64,000 nucleotides of DNA from Runella sp. (GCF_027484545.1 NZ_JAIXST010000134.1:46728-110727); one strand, 5' to 3'; shown: positions 16,627 to 25,577, counted from the stretch's first letter. The notes: generated by a model not told the origin, from the sequence alone. Program-made: numbers and translations.

Positions 16627-16685
16627 AAACACAAATGTAACTGGAAACGTGTCATGTGTCAATGGTTAAGTGGGTACGGATGAAA

Positions 16686-16724
16686 AGAAAAAAGCCCTGA
16701 ACACTCTATTCAGGGCTTTTTTTT
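16686..16724. terminator. Rho-independent terminator (bidirectional sequence)
   Basis: AGCCCTGAA (16693-16701) pairs with TTCAGGGCT (16709-16717), with an A-run before and a T-run after. On the minus strand it follows the dehydrogenase gene ending at 16740 and separates it from higB. Confidence 0.85.
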
Positions 16725-16739
16725 ACTATTTTTTTACGA

Positions 16740-17951
16740 CTAATACTCGTGCGGTAGCGGTTGGTTGATTTGCTCATTCCACGGCAATCCGTGTTGATTG
16801 AGCAAGTCCATGAACGGGTCAGGATTCAGTTCTTCACAGTTCCAAACGCCTGCTTTCATCCATTCCGAATTGGTTAACATCAACATGGCTCCAATCATGG
16901 CTGGCACGCCCGTCGTATAGCTAACGGCCTGTGCGCGAACTTCTTTCCAGCACTGAGCGTGGTCGCAGTTGTTCCACACATAATACGTTTTATCTTCACC
17001 GTCTTTGATTCCTTTAATTTGGCAACCGATTGACGTTTGTCCCGTGTAGTTTTCACCCAATGATTCCGGCGGAGGCAATACGGCTTTCAAAAACTCCAAC
17101 GGCACAACGTCCATTCCCTGAAACTTGATGGGCGCGATGCTCGTCATTCCCACGTTTTGCAACACTTCCAAATGCGTCAAATACGCCTGTCCAAACGTCA
17201 TCCAGAAGCGAGCGCGTTTCAAAGTCGGGAAGTTTTTTACCAACGATTCCAATTCTTCATGGTACAACACATAGCTTTCTTTGGGGCCAATGCCTGGATA
17301 ATCAATGGGTTTGTGAATGCTCATGGCAGGAATTTCTACCCACGCTCCGTTTTCCCAATAGCGACCCGCCTGCGTAATTTCCCGAATGTTGATTTCAGGG
17401 TTAAAATTGGTAGCAAAAGCTTTGCCGTGGTTACCTGCGTTGCAATCAATGATGTCGAGGTAATGCATCTCGTCAAACTGATGCTTGTTGGCAAAAGAAG
17501 TAAATACCTGCGTTACGCCCGGGTCGAAACCGCAGCCCAGCAAGGCCATCAAACCCGCTTCTTTGAAACGTTCCTGATACGCCCACTGCCAACTGTATTC
17601 AAATTTGGCAACGTCTTTGGGTTCGTAATTGGCGGTATCCAAGTAGTGAACGCCCGTCGCCAAACACGCTTCCATAATGGTAAGGTCTTGGTAAGGCAGC
17701 GCTACGTTGATGACCATTTTGGGCTGAAATGACTTGATAAGCACGACCATTTCGGCTACAATATCAGCATCTACGGAAGCTGTTTGTATCGAAACTCCGT
17801 GCATTTCCTGAATATCGGCCGCAATTTTATCGCATTTGGATTTGGTACGACTTGCCAACATGATTTCGGTAAAAACGTGTGAATTCATTGCACATTTGTG
17901 CACCACTACGCCCCCTACTCCCCCTGCTCCAATGATTAAGACTTTTGACAT
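16740..17951 (-). CDS. Saccharopine dehydrogenase family; probably carboxynorspermidine dehydrogenase
   Basis: 403 aa, LYS1-like fold. N-terminal Rossmann motif GAGGVGGVVVHKCA (about residues 8-21), then ASRTKSKCDKIAADI, VINVALPYQDLTIMEACL (about 81-98) and the substrate region with H-Y-L-D-T-A-N-Y. The start and the HKCAMN stretch are those I recall for carboxynorspermidine (carboxyspermidine) dehydrogenases, which condense aspartate semialdehyde with a diamine in the alternative spermidine route. The usual decarboxylase partner is not adjacent. A saccharopine dehydrogenase of other specificity is the alternative. A minus-strand TATCTTTG box lies at 18016-18023, and decamer repeats lie between it and the start. 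Confidence 0.8.
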   Translation of the reverse strand: MSKVLIIGAGGVGGVVVHKCAMNSHVFTEIMLASRTKSKCDKIAADIQEMHGVSIQTASVDADIVAEMVVLIKSFQPKMVINVALPYQDLTIMEACLATGVHYLDTANYEPKDVAKFEYSWQWAYQERFKEAGLMALLGCGFDPGVTQVFTSFANKHQFDEMHYLDIIDCNAGNHGKAFATNFNPEINIREITQAGRYWENGAWVEIPAMSIHKPIDYPGIGPKESYVLYHEELESLVKNFPTLKRARFWMTFGQAYLTHLEVLQNVGMTSIAPIKFQGMDVVPLEFLKAVLPPPESLGENYTGQTSIGCQIKGIKDGEDKTYYVWNNCDHAQCWKEVRAQAVSYTTGVPAMIGAMLMLTNSEWMKAGVWNCEELNPDPFMDLLNQHGLPWNEQINQPLPHEY

Positions 17952-17957
17952 GTAAAA

Positions 17958-17991
17958 ATGAGTGAATGAGTGAATGACCGGATGAGTGAAT
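17958..17991. repeat. ATGAGTGAAT decamer repeats (three copies)
   Basis: Copies at 17958-17967, 17966-17975 and 17982-17991, just upstream of the dehydrogenase start codon. The reverse complement of the same decamer occurs three times at 18844-18898. Confidence 0.8.
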
Positions 17992-18015
17992 AGTTCACTC
18001 TAAAAATTTGGTGGA

Positions 18016-18023
18016 CAAAGATA
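18016..18023 (-). promoter_or_regulatory. Putative -7 box of the dehydrogenase gene
   Basis: CAAAGATA on the plus strand reads TATCTTTG on the minus strand, 65 bp before the start at 17951. The decamer repeats would lie in the 5' leader. Confidence 0.4.
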
Positions 18024-18078
18024 CGATTCGCCGTAGTTTTTTGTGTTATTTGAGTGTTAGATTTTAATACTCAAAACG

Positions 18079-18555
18079 ATGGACATCTTATTGCTGATTC
18101 TTGGGATTGCTGGTTTATTGGTAGGGTTGGCGGGAGCCGTATTGCCACTTCCGGGACCGCCGTTGAGTTTCGTTGGCTTATTGTGCCTGCATTTTAGCAA
18201 ATACGCCGACATCGGCGAATTGACTCTGTACACCTTCGGAGCGCTCACGTTGGCAATCACCATTTTGGATTATTACGTACCCATTTGGGGAATTAAAAAG
18301 TTTGGAGGAACCAGCTACGGCACTTGGGGCTCTACCATCGGTCTGCTTTTGGGATTTTTTGTAATCCCTGCTTTGGGGATTTTTCTGGGCGCATTCTTAG
18401 GTGCCTTAGTAGGTGAACTCATTGGCGGCATGGGGGTAGGTAAAGCACTCAAAGCCGCGTTAGGCTCTTTTCTGGGGTTTGTCACGGGGATTTTTATGAA
18501 AGTTGTCTTGTGTTTGGTCATGATCGGTTATGCCATCGCAGCATTGATTCCTTAG
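18079..18555 (+). CDS. DUF456 family membrane protein
   Basis: 158 aa, almost entirely hydrophobic and glycine rich. The pattern of an N-terminal L-P-L-P-G-P-P motif (about residues 23-29), a D-Y-x2-P-x2-G-x-K-K/R-F-G-G segment (about 67-80) and repeated G-x3-G helices fits DUF456. Function unknown; small inner-membrane protein. It sits alone between the dehydrogenase and the TonB receptor. Confidence 0.85.
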   Translation: MDILLLILGIAGLLVGLAGAVLPLPGPPLSFVGLLCLHFSKYADIGELTLYTFGALTLAITILDYYVPIWGIKKFGGTSYGTWGSTIGLLLGFFVIPALGIFLGAFLGALVGELIGGMGVGKALKAALGSFLGFVTGIFMKVVLCLVMIGYAIAALIP

Positions 18556-18790
18556 TTTTCTTTGAAATAATTTGTCATTCCGAAGGAATCTAAAATTTCC
18601 GTACCTACACAATAGGGGCATCTTCTTTTTGGGTTGTCTTATTCCCAAACAGCAGGAAAACAAATAAAAACCGAAAGCCTCCTCCGTCACCGAATAGGTT
18701 AATTCACTGAAATTCAATTCTGAATTTACACCGCAGAAAAAACGGTGACGGATTTTTTTTGCCTAAAAAACAGCCTTAAACAACACTATT

Positions 18791-21208
18791 ATGACAAACC
18801 AACAAAAGCCAAAACACCTGACAAGAAAAGGAAGCTTTATCGTATTCACTCATTTACTCTTTCTCTCATTCACTCATTTCTTTCTCTTATTCACTCATTC
18901 CCTAAAAGCTCAAACCCTCACTCAGACCATTCGCGGCATCATTTTGGATAAAAACATCCAAACTCCCATTGTCGGAGCTACGGTAATTTTGGTGGGTTCA
19001 ACTCCTCTCAAAGGAACGATTACCGACAGCGAAGGCGGATTCCAACTTACTCAAGTTCCCATTGGCCGTCAAACAGTCAAGATTACCTACATGGGTTACA
19101 AAGAAATGACCATGAGTAACGTTGTGGTGAATGCGGGCAAAGAATTGGTACTTAACGTAGGTTTGGAAGAAGACATTACCCAACTTTCTGAAATTACCAT
19201 CAAGCCAACGGTTGAAAAAGATAAACCCCTCAATGACATGGCCACGGTCAGTACACGAACCTTTTCGGTAGAAGAAACCCAACGTTACGCTGCCGCTATC
19301 AACGACCCGGCCCGCATGGCAACGGCCTACGCAGGCGTCATCGCCGCTGACGACGGGGGCAATAACATTGTCATTCGTGGAAATTCCCCCAATGGACTTC
19401 TTTGGCGTATGGAAGGCGTTGATATTCCCAACCCTAATCACTTTTCAAGTTTGGGCGCAGCGGGGGGCGGTGTTTCCATTTTGAGCGCCCAGGTATTGAC
19501 CAATTCTGATTTTATGACGGGCGCTTTTCCCGCTGAATACGGCAATGCGTTATCGGGTGTCTTTGATTTAAAACTTCGCAAAGGCAACAATCAAAAACGC
19601 GAATACACGGTTCAGGCGGGGTTATTGGGCTTGGATGTTGCTGCTGAAAGGCCTTTTTCTAAAAACTACAAAGGCTCTTATTTGATAAATTACCGCTATT
19701 CTACCCTCGAACTTCTTACAAAACTCGGTTTGCCATTGGGAGATTTTGCCCAACGTTTTCAGGATCTATCGTATAATATTTCGTTACCTACCAACAAATG
19801 GGGTAAATTCACCCTCTTTGGATTTGGCGGACTGAGCAGCAGCGTCGGAGAAGCGCAAGCCGATTCTACGCTTTGGAAAACCAACGGAGACAAACGGTAC
19901 GACGAAAATTTCAAATCTAACACAGGAGCTTGGGGCGCTACTCATGCTGTCAATCTGAACAAAAAGGCGTTTCTTAAAACGGTGGTATTGTATTCTGTCT
20001 ACCAAAATGGGTTTCACCAACAACAATACAGCAATGCCTACGTATTCGAGCCTCGTTACAATGAAGATTATTCCTTGCGTAAATTGACCGTTTCGAGCAC
20101 GCTAAATTATAAATTCAACGCCCGACTTGCCTTGCGTGCGGGAGCCATTTGGAGCCGACAATCCTACGATTTTTTCCGCGAATCATGGAATAGCGATCTT
20201 AAAAAGATGGAACGTTTTATTGCTTCCGACGGTCAAACAGGCACTCTGCAAGCCTATGCACAGGTCAATTACAAAGTATCCGAAAAATTGACGGCCAATC
20301 TTGGCATACACTCCTTGGCGTTATTGTTGAATAAAAGTCGCTCCATTGAACTACGGGCTTCCCTGAAATGGGATGTAGGCACAGGGCAATCATTGGCTAT
20401 TGGCTATGGAATTCACAGTCAGATACATCCATTAGCGCTGTATTTTTATTCCAATCAATTGACCGACGCCGGCAATTCGTATCCTAATCGTAATCTTGAT
20501 TTTACCAAAGCCCAACACTTGGTGCTTTCTTATGACCGATTGCTCAACGAACATACTCGCCTGAAACTGGAAGCGTATTACCAATCACTTTACAACGTCC
20601 CCGTAAGCGCCGATAAACGCACTGCCTTTTCGCTACTGAACGCGACCGATGGCTTTTTGACAGAACGTTTAGTCAATAACGGTAAGGGTCGTAACTATGG
20701 TGCGGAATTGACCCTCGAACGCTTTTTGCACAACAATTTTTACTATTTACTGAGCGGTTCGGTTTTCAAATCGGAATATACGGGTTCGGACAAGATTTGG
20801 CGCAGCACGCGATTTGATGCCGGAGCAGCGGGAAATCTACTTGTAGGAAAAGAATGGTTGATGGGACGAAACAAAAACAACGTGCTGGGCCTCAATCTTA
20901 AAACAACCTTCGTAGGAGGCTTTAAAACAACACCCATTGATCTACAGGCATCGCGCAGCAAAGGAGAAACGGTTTGGGTAGAAAGCAAAACCAATGAACA
21001 AACGTTAGACGCGTATTTCCGTTCCGACGTACGTATCAGTTGGAAACGCAACAGAAACGGCTTTACAGGCACCCTTTCGCTCGACATTCAAAATCTGACC
21101 AATCGCGAAAATGTGTTTATCCATTATTACGATGCCACTATTGGAAAAATCCGCACGGCCTATCAATTACCGCTTATTCCCGTACTGAATTATCGAATTG
21201 AATTCTAA
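18791..21208 (+). CDS. TonB-dependent outer-membrane receptor with carboxypeptidase-like N-domain
   Basis: 805 aa. Signal peptide to about residue 41 (S-L-K-A-Q), whose hydrophobic core is encoded by the decamer repeats at 18844-18898 (F-T-H three times). Then a CarboxypepD_reg-like domain (G-I-I-L-D-K ... GATVILVG ... YMGYKEM, about 50-125), a plug domain with D-x-G-G-N-N-I-V-I-R-G-N-S-P-N-G (about 191-205) and a barrel ending in R-I-E-F, with terminal phenylalanine. No SusD partner is adjacent, so a SusC-type role is less likely than import of a small or metal-bound ligand. The substrate cannot be read from the sequence. Confidence 0.9.
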   Translation: MTNQQKPKHLTRKGSFIVFTHLLFLSFTHFFLLFTHSLKAQTLTQTIRGIILDKNIQTPIVGATVILVGSTPLKGTITDSEGGFQLTQVPIGRQTVKITYMGYKEMTMSNVVVNAGKELVLNVGLEEDITQLSEITIKPTVEKDKPLNDMATVSTRTFSVEETQRYAAAINDPARMATAYAGVIAADDGGNNIVIRGNSPNGLLWRMEGVDIPNPNHFSSLGAAGGGVSILSAQVLTNSDFMTGAFPAEYGNALSGVFDLKLRKGNNQKREYTVQAGLLGLDVAAERPFSKNYKGSYLINYRYSTLELLTKLGLPLGDFAQRFQDLSYNISLPTNKWGKFTLFGFGGLSSSVGEAQADSTLWKTNGDKRYDENFKSNTGAWGATHAVNLNKKAFLKTVVLYSVYQNGFHQQQYSNAYVFEPRYNEDYSLRKLTVSSTLNYKFNARLALRAGAIWSRQSYDFFRESWNSDLKKMERFIASDGQTGTLQAYAQVNYKVSEKLTANLGIHSLALLLNKSRSIELRASLKWDVGTGQSLAIGYGIHSQIHPLALYFYSNQLTDAGNSYPNRNLDFTKAQHLVLSYDRLLNEHTRLKLEAYYQSLYNVPVSADKRTAFSLLNATDGFLTERLVNNGKGRNYGAELTLERFLHNNFYYLLSGSVFKSEYTGSDKIWRSTRFDAGAAGNLLVGKEWLMGRNKNNVLGLNLKTTFVGGFKTTPIDLQASRSKGETVWVESKTNEQTLDAYFRSDVRISWKRNRNGFTGTLSLDIQNLTNRENVFIHYYDATIGKIRTAYQLPLIPVLNYRIEF
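18844..18898 (+). repeat. ATTCACTCAT decamer repeats inside a signal peptide
   Basis: Three copies at 18844-18853, 18868-18877 and 18889-18898, spaced 24 and 21 bp, both multiples of three, so each encodes F-T-H in the receptor signal peptide. The intervening bases are also T/C rich. Confidence 0.85.
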
Positions 21209-21221
21209 ATTTTGTACACAT

Positions 21222-21479
21222 TTACAAAATAGCAACTGCTACTTCGGGGTAAATTTCCGCTCGGGTTTCTAACGACAAAGACGTAGAGCTGCCAAAGATT
21301 GTATGCCATAAACTCGCCACAAAAGGCGGTTTATGGCATACTTGGCATATATCTACCCCAAAATCATCGTCGGTACTGCTAAACATAATTTTTCCTGCCT
21401 GTTTTTCATATACTGTATGAGCGTTAGCCACTTCTTGGTGATTATAACAGCATTGGCAGTGTTGGCATGTAGTTTTCAT
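21222..21479 (-). CDS. Small Cys-rich hypothetical protein, 85 aa
   Basis: Possible zinc-ribbon-like protein: C-x2-C-x-C-C near residues 5-10 and C-x2-C-H near 49-52. No signal peptide and no family recognised. Its frame crosses a strong hairpin (21302-21340), which makes the coding call uncertain; an RNA or a terminator for the TonB receptor gene (ending 14 bp away on the other strand) is an alternative explanation for part of this stretch. Confidence 0.4.
   Translation of the reverse strand: MKTTCQHCQCCYNHQEVANAHTVYEKQAGKIMFSSTDDDFGVDICQVCHKPPFVASLWHTIFGSSTSLSLETRAEIYPEVAVAIL
21302..21340. repeat. Large hairpin (16-bp stem with one bulge)
   Basis: TATGCCATAAACtCGCC (21302-21318) pairs with GGCGGTTTATGGCATA (21325-21340) around ACAAAA. 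It lacks a T-run, so it is not a standard terminator. Confidence 0.75.
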
Positions 21480-21584
21480 GTGCAGATATATTTTAGTCTA
21501 TGTAAGCCAATACGCAACTTGTTTCAAAACGTGGCGTAATTTGTTTAAAGTGTAGATATAAAGCAGGAATATAACGACGTATGG

Positions 21585-22064
21585 TCAGCTTTTCTTAGCA
21601 TCAATGGTCACTGCTACCTGCATAGCAGTACCGTTTGCATCGGCATCCGAATAGGTTTCCTGCAATTTTAAGACACCGTTCCCGATCTTTCCTACCGCCG
21701 CACCGGCATTCTGCATTTCAAACTCGCCGCTTCCCAATGCTTTAAGGTCAATAGTATCGTAGGTGTCGGTGTACGATTGCATGGTGCCTGTACTGTCGCG
21801 TTGCGAGAAATTCAACACAATTGTTACACTACTTGCCGATTTCTTAGCTATAGTCATCGAAATCACTACTTCGTTTTTGATAAGTTCGTTAGTAAGATCA
21901 AAACTTTGCGCTACGCCGTTCATAGATATGGTATAGGTAGTACCACTGTAGGTTCCCAGTACCTGATCAGCGGGGTCAGGTTCTACCTCCTGTTTTGTGC
22001 AGCCGGAAAGTCCCAAAACAAGGGCAAAAGCCCCCAAAATGAATAAATTTGTGATTGTTTTCAT
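21585..22064 (-). CDS. Small lipoprotein, 159 aa
   Basis: Lipobox L-S-G-C (Cys22) after a typical signal peptide, then a ~135-residue domain of predicted beta strands (G-T-Y-S-G-T-x-Y near 37, Y-T-D-T-Y-D-T-I near 98). It resembles the many short Bacteroidota lipoproteins that carry a lipocalin-like or calycin-like fold, but I cannot name the family. It is on the same strand as the PepSY-like gene at 22434 but separated by 369 bp and a hairpin, so probably a separate transcript. Confidence 0.75.
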   Translation of the reverse strand: MKTITNLFILGAFALVLGLSGCTKQEVEPDPADQVLGTYSGTTYTISMNGVAQSFDLTNELIKNEVVISMTIAKKSASSVTIVLNFSQRDSTGTMQSYTDTYDTIDLKALGSGEFEMQNAGAAVGKIGNGVLKLQETYSDADANGTAMQVAVTIDAKKS

Positions 22065-22364
22065 AAAAAGTAACCTTTAATTGGTGTGTAAATGGAAGTC
22101 AAATGTTCTCTTTGACGCAATAAGTCAAAACGACATATCCGGAGTCGTTTATGGAGGCGAATAACCTAATTGTATATACGTAGTACGCTGTTTTTCAAAG
22201 CACTCTAAGAATGGTATCCCAATTCTACCAAGTCTTTCTTTCTCAACCATTCCTCCGAATAAAACAGACATGACATCCCCCTATCACCAAAACGTGAATG
22301 TTTTTTGGCGCAGACATAACTGATACGTGCGGTTAATTAAGAAAGATGATGTTAAGAGAAAGTA
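22065..22364. other. Intergenic region without recognised gene
   Basis: Upstream region of the 159-aa lipoprotein gene. No frame with coding character and no clear RNA structure are seen; a minus-strand promoter for the lipoprotein is expected here but I cannot pick a convincing -33/-7 pair. Confidence 0.4.
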
Positions 22365-22407
22365 AACATTCCAAGTCCATTAAGACAGGAAACAGACTCG
22401 GAATGTT
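22365..22407 (-). terminator. Hairpin terminator after the PepSY-like gene
   Basis: AACATTCC-A-AGTC (22365-22377) pairs with GACT-C-GGAATGTT (22395-22407), one mismatch. On the minus strand it is followed by the T-rich TTTACTTTCTCTT. Confidence 0.55.
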
Positions 22408-22433
22408 CAGAAGTGTTTTTTACTGACTGATTA

Positions 22434-23081
22434 TTAATGCTTACGACGATTTCCTTTTGGACCATCAGGGTGGGAAGGGGGAGTAGTTTCCTGTTTGAAA
22501 GTACCGTCCGCATTGAATTGCAATACTTTGCGCGATGCTTTTATTTCAGCATCAGTACCAGTTGTTTTTTCAATAACTACAAAATACTCTCCAGCATCAT
22601 TCTTACCGGCAGCTTTCACCGTATAACCTGCATATTTAGCAGCATAAGCAGTGATAGCAGCGGGCAAAGCTGACACTTCTACTTTGGTCAGTTTAGCACC
22701 TTTTGGGTATTTTTCAAGCGCTTTGTTAAATGTGCCGTCAGCGTTGAAAAGCAACCCTTTGTGGGTACCGTCTGCCAATTTAAGACCAACTACAATTTGA
22801 CCGGAAGCATCTTTTCCAGCAAACTGAACTTCAGATCCTGCATAGTTGGCTGAGATGTACGTTGAAACAGCCGCCGGTAAATCTGCCGCAGCAATTACCG
22901 TTAAATTTCCTTTGCATTTCTGCTTCGTAACGGTGTCAGTCGTAGCGGCGGAACGGGCTGCCGAAAGTTGAACTACTTCGGTCAAGTCATCCGATGTAGT
23001 GTTAGCAGTAATGTCTTCGCGATTACAACTCGCTAAGAATAATCCAACTAAAGCGAAAACAAGAAACAGGGACTTTTTCAT
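22434..23081 (-). CDS. PepSY-like (DUF2874-type) lipoprotein
   Basis: 215 aa when started at ATG 23081, which gives a proper signal peptide and lipobox L-A-S-C (Cys19); the longer frame to 23111 is not needed. Two tandem PepSY-like repeats follow, each with L-P-A-A-(V/I)-x-x-Y, a V-x-x-A-G-K-(D/N) strand and an FNADGTF end (about 50-130 and 130-205). The C-terminus is basic and proline rich. Such proteins are periplasmic and thought to bind or inhibit other proteins. It is divergent from the sigma factor gene at 23291 and may belong to its regulon (inference). Confidence 0.82.
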   Translation of the reverse strand: MKKSLFLVFALVGLFLASCNREDITANTTSDDLTEVVQLSAARSAATTDTVTKQKCKGNLTVIAAADLPAAVSTYISANYAGSEVQFAGKDASGQIVVGLKLADGTHKGLLFNADGTFNKALEKYPKGAKLTKVEVSALPAAITAYAAKYAGYTVKAAGKNDAGEYFVVIEKTTGTDAEIKASRKVLQFNADGTFKQETTPPSHPDGPKGNRRKH

Positions 23082-23290
23082 GGTTTGTTTTGATAAATTT
23101 GAATAAAACAATAATTGATTTCATAGGCCATTACGCGGTCATTTTGCAGCGCGTGGCAGGAAAAGCATTAATTTTTTTTAACAAAAAAAAGATGTAACTT
23201 TCTGCAACACGATACCGTTCTTGTGCGTATTACGGGTATGTAATAAGTAGAAGAAGTGCCGCTAACAACCATCCAAAATCCGTTACTACC

Positions 23291-23887
23291 TTGTTTTTTA
23301 GAAAGAAAATCAACTTTACCGAAGACGACCTTGAGGAAGTCATCCGAGCGTGCCGCGACAACGACAGTCGGGCGCAGCGGGTGCTTTTTCAACAGTTTTT
23401 CGGTTACGCCAAGGGAATCAGCTTGCGGTATTCTTCCTCAATGGAAGAAGCGGAAGAAATCCTGAATGAGAGCTTTCTGAAAGTTTTTCAACATTTGGAT
23501 CGCTACGACCTTACTCAGCCCTTCAAAGCCTGGTTACGAACTATCGTGGTAAATACGGCTATCAGCTATTACCGTAAGAATCAGAAGTTTCACGGTGAAA
23601 TCGGGCTTGATAACATTCATGAGCCTTCGGTGGATGAATCTGTCATTGACCAAATATCTGCCGAGGAGATTTTGGCCTTAGTGCAACAGTTGAAACCGAT
23701 TTATCGTACTGTCTTTACGATGCACGTGGTAGATGGTTATCAACTGCGCGAAATTGCTGATGTACTTAACTTTAACGAAGCTACCGTGCGCTCTCATTTT
23801 GCCCGGGCACGTACACGACTGCAGGAATTGATAAAACTGTCATACCCGGTTTTTTCTGAGGGGAAAATGGATCAGCGATTCAAATAA
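23291..23887 (+). CDS. ECF-type RNA polymerase sigma factor
   Basis: 198 aa. Region 2 (about residues 25-90) with the L-F-x-Q-F-F-x-Y ... EEAEEILNESFLKVFQHLD motif and region 4 (about 125-185) with YRTVFTMHVVDGYQLREIAD and an HTH that ends N-E-A-T-V-R-S-H-F-A-R-A-R. Starts with TTG because no ATG or GTG fits the N-terminus upstream. The gene for a membrane protein with anti-sigma features begins 82 bp downstream, making a sigma/anti-sigma pair. Regulon unknown. Confidence 0.93.
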   Translation: MFFRKKINFTEDDLEEVIRACRDNDSRAQRVLFQQFFGYAKGISLRYSSSMEEAEEILNESFLKVFQHLDRYDLTQPFKAWLRTIVVNTAISYYRKNQKFHGEIGLDNIHEPSVDESVIDQISAEEILALVQQLKPIYRTVFTMHVVDGYQLREIADVLNFNEATVRSHFARARTRLQELIKLSYPVFSEGKMDQRFK

Positions 23888-23969
23888 GTACCCCAAACAC
23901 CAATAAATCATCGGTTGGCAATCCAACCACAAACGATAAACAACGTGCAGAAGCACAAAAACAACAAAA

Positions 23970-25577
23970 ATGAAACCCGATAAATTTGACGAAGCTATAC
24001 GCCGAAAGTTGGAAGGGATTCAACCCGGTTTTCAGGAAGAAGATTGGGGGAAATTTAAGGCGTACCAAAGTACCCAAATTCCTATGTCGTTTGTACAACG
24101 ATATGGGCGTTCGATGATGTATACGGCAGCGAGTGTGGCAGCAGCAGTAATGGTATTTGCAAATGTGTATCAATACAGCCAAAAACAACACTTAAATCAG
24201 GAGATTACAGAGTTAAAAGGAAAGCTCTCTCAAAAAGACAACGCTCCGATTCGTACTTCCACCCGAGTAGATACTGTTTATATCACCAAATACATTTCTG
24301 TTGAACCCTCATCTCAACCCAATGCCTATGCCCAAGCTGTACCTTCCTCTACTGAAATCAATACCAATGAGTTGAAGAACGAACTTCCGAACGAAGTGTC
24401 GGAAATCCTTAAAAATGCAGGAAAAATCATTCGGAAAAATTCCAATGAACGAATCAGTGAATCCCCTGAAAGGCAACCGACTGAATCTGCAACGAATGCA
24501 TTGGGGGAAAAAGAGGATAACACCAGAACTGTAGATGCTCTCAACGAGAAATTGTCCGATGACTCTTATCCTGCCAAAGCAAAAAATAATCCTTCTTCTC
24601 TAAAAAAAGAAAGGATAGGTAAAAGCTCACCGAAAACATCGACCTCTTCACTGTCAAAACAAAAAGGCAGCTCAGTGGACCGAAACGATGTGTCGAGAGC
24701 AGAACGAGTTGTACAGAACGGCGAAGCCAACGAAGTAATGACTGGCAACGGTTCAGTGGCAGCCAATGTCAATACTCCTGCCGCTCCTGTGGCTCCATCG
24801 GAAATAGCCTTGTTGGAATCGAAGCAAACAATCAGTGAATTAGACGGTTTGGAACCTGCTAATGTAAACGTACAGCGCTATGCTTACGCTACCTTATCAG
24901 CTTCCGCAACCAATAACGCTCCAACGGAAACGAAGGCTACGCCTCCGCCTTCTATTTCATTCAAAAATATGAAATTCAGAATGGGAGCCGGATTTAACAT
25001 AGGCGATAAGTTTACCGGCTATACCGTAAACACAAGTTTACTGTTGGGGAAATACTGGAGTGTGGATGTAGGAATCGGGCAAGCCAAAATCAATGGTCCT
25101 CAGTACTATACAGACGCGGTTTTCAAAGCCAAAAATAACCGGGATTTTCAAACATGGAAAAAGTCAGGGATTCCACAACCTCCCTTATTGCCTCCGCAGG
25201 CATTTGATATTACCACTTCCGTTAGTTTAGTACGGATGCCTGTCAGCCTAACGTATCGTTGGCCACTTAATAATAGCCTTACGTTATTAATGTCAGTAGG
25301 AACCAACCTCAATCTTTCTGCGATTCAGGAGTATCGCTTTTCTTATCGAGAAAGAAATGGAGAGATTGAAGTGGAAAACGGAAAGTTTGATGTAAAACCT
25401 GCTTTATCCAACGATTTTATGTTTTCGGCAGGGGTAGAAAAACAATGGAAATCGCTCGTTTTTCAGATGGAAGTCTACGCAGCTCCCTACCTGCAAAAGC
25501 CCACCTATCTTACAGAAAATCGCAGCATAGGCGTTCGATTCAAGCTTTTATATCAGTTTGGGAAAACCCGAATCTAA
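23970..25577 (+). CDS. Membrane anti-sigma-like protein with C-terminal outer-membrane barrel domain
   Basis: 535 aa. Residues 1-45 form an acidic/helical cytoplasmic segment (M-K-P-D-K-F-D-E-A-I-R-R-K-L-E), then one membrane helix (about 52-68), a coiled coil (about 70-90), a long Ser/Asn/Glu-rich linker (about 95-325) and a C-terminal ~200-residue domain with alternating strands (FRMGAGFNIGDKFTGYTVNT ... LLYQFGKTR) typical of outer-membrane beta-barrel proteins. The position after an ECF sigma gene suggests an anti-sigma role. The mixture would place one chain in both membranes, with the linker crossing the periplasm. Confirmed terminator at 25614. Confidence 0.75.
   Translation: MKPDKFDEAIRRKLEGIQPGFQEEDWGKFKAYQSTQIPMSFVQRYGRSMMYTAASVAAAVMVFANVYQYSQKQHLNQEITELKGKLSQKDNAPIRTSTRVDTVYITKYISVEPSSQPNAYAQAVPSSTEINTNELKNELPNEVSEILKNAGKIIRKNSNERISESPERQPTESATNALGEKEDNTRTVDALNEKLSDDSYPAKAKNNPSSLKKERIGKSSPKTSTSSLSKQKGSSVDRNDVSRAERVVQNGEANEVMTGNGSVAANVNTPAAPVAPSEIALLESKQTISELDGLEPANVNVQRYAYATLSASATNNAPTETKATPPPSISFKNMKFRMGAGFNIGDKFTGYTVNTSLLLGKYWSVDVGIGQAKINGPQYYTDAVFKAKNNRDFQTWKKSGIPQPPLLPPQAFDITTSVSLVRMPVSLTYRWPLNNSLTLLMSVGTNLNLSAIQEYRFSYRERNGEIEVENGKFDVKPALSNDFMFSAGVEKQWKSLVFQMEVYAAPYLQKPTYLTENRSIGVRFKLLYQFGKTRI

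Noticed and set aside
17157..17732. 191-codon plus frame inside the saccharopine dehydrogenase gene
   Set aside because: Antisense shadow of a well-supported enzyme gene.
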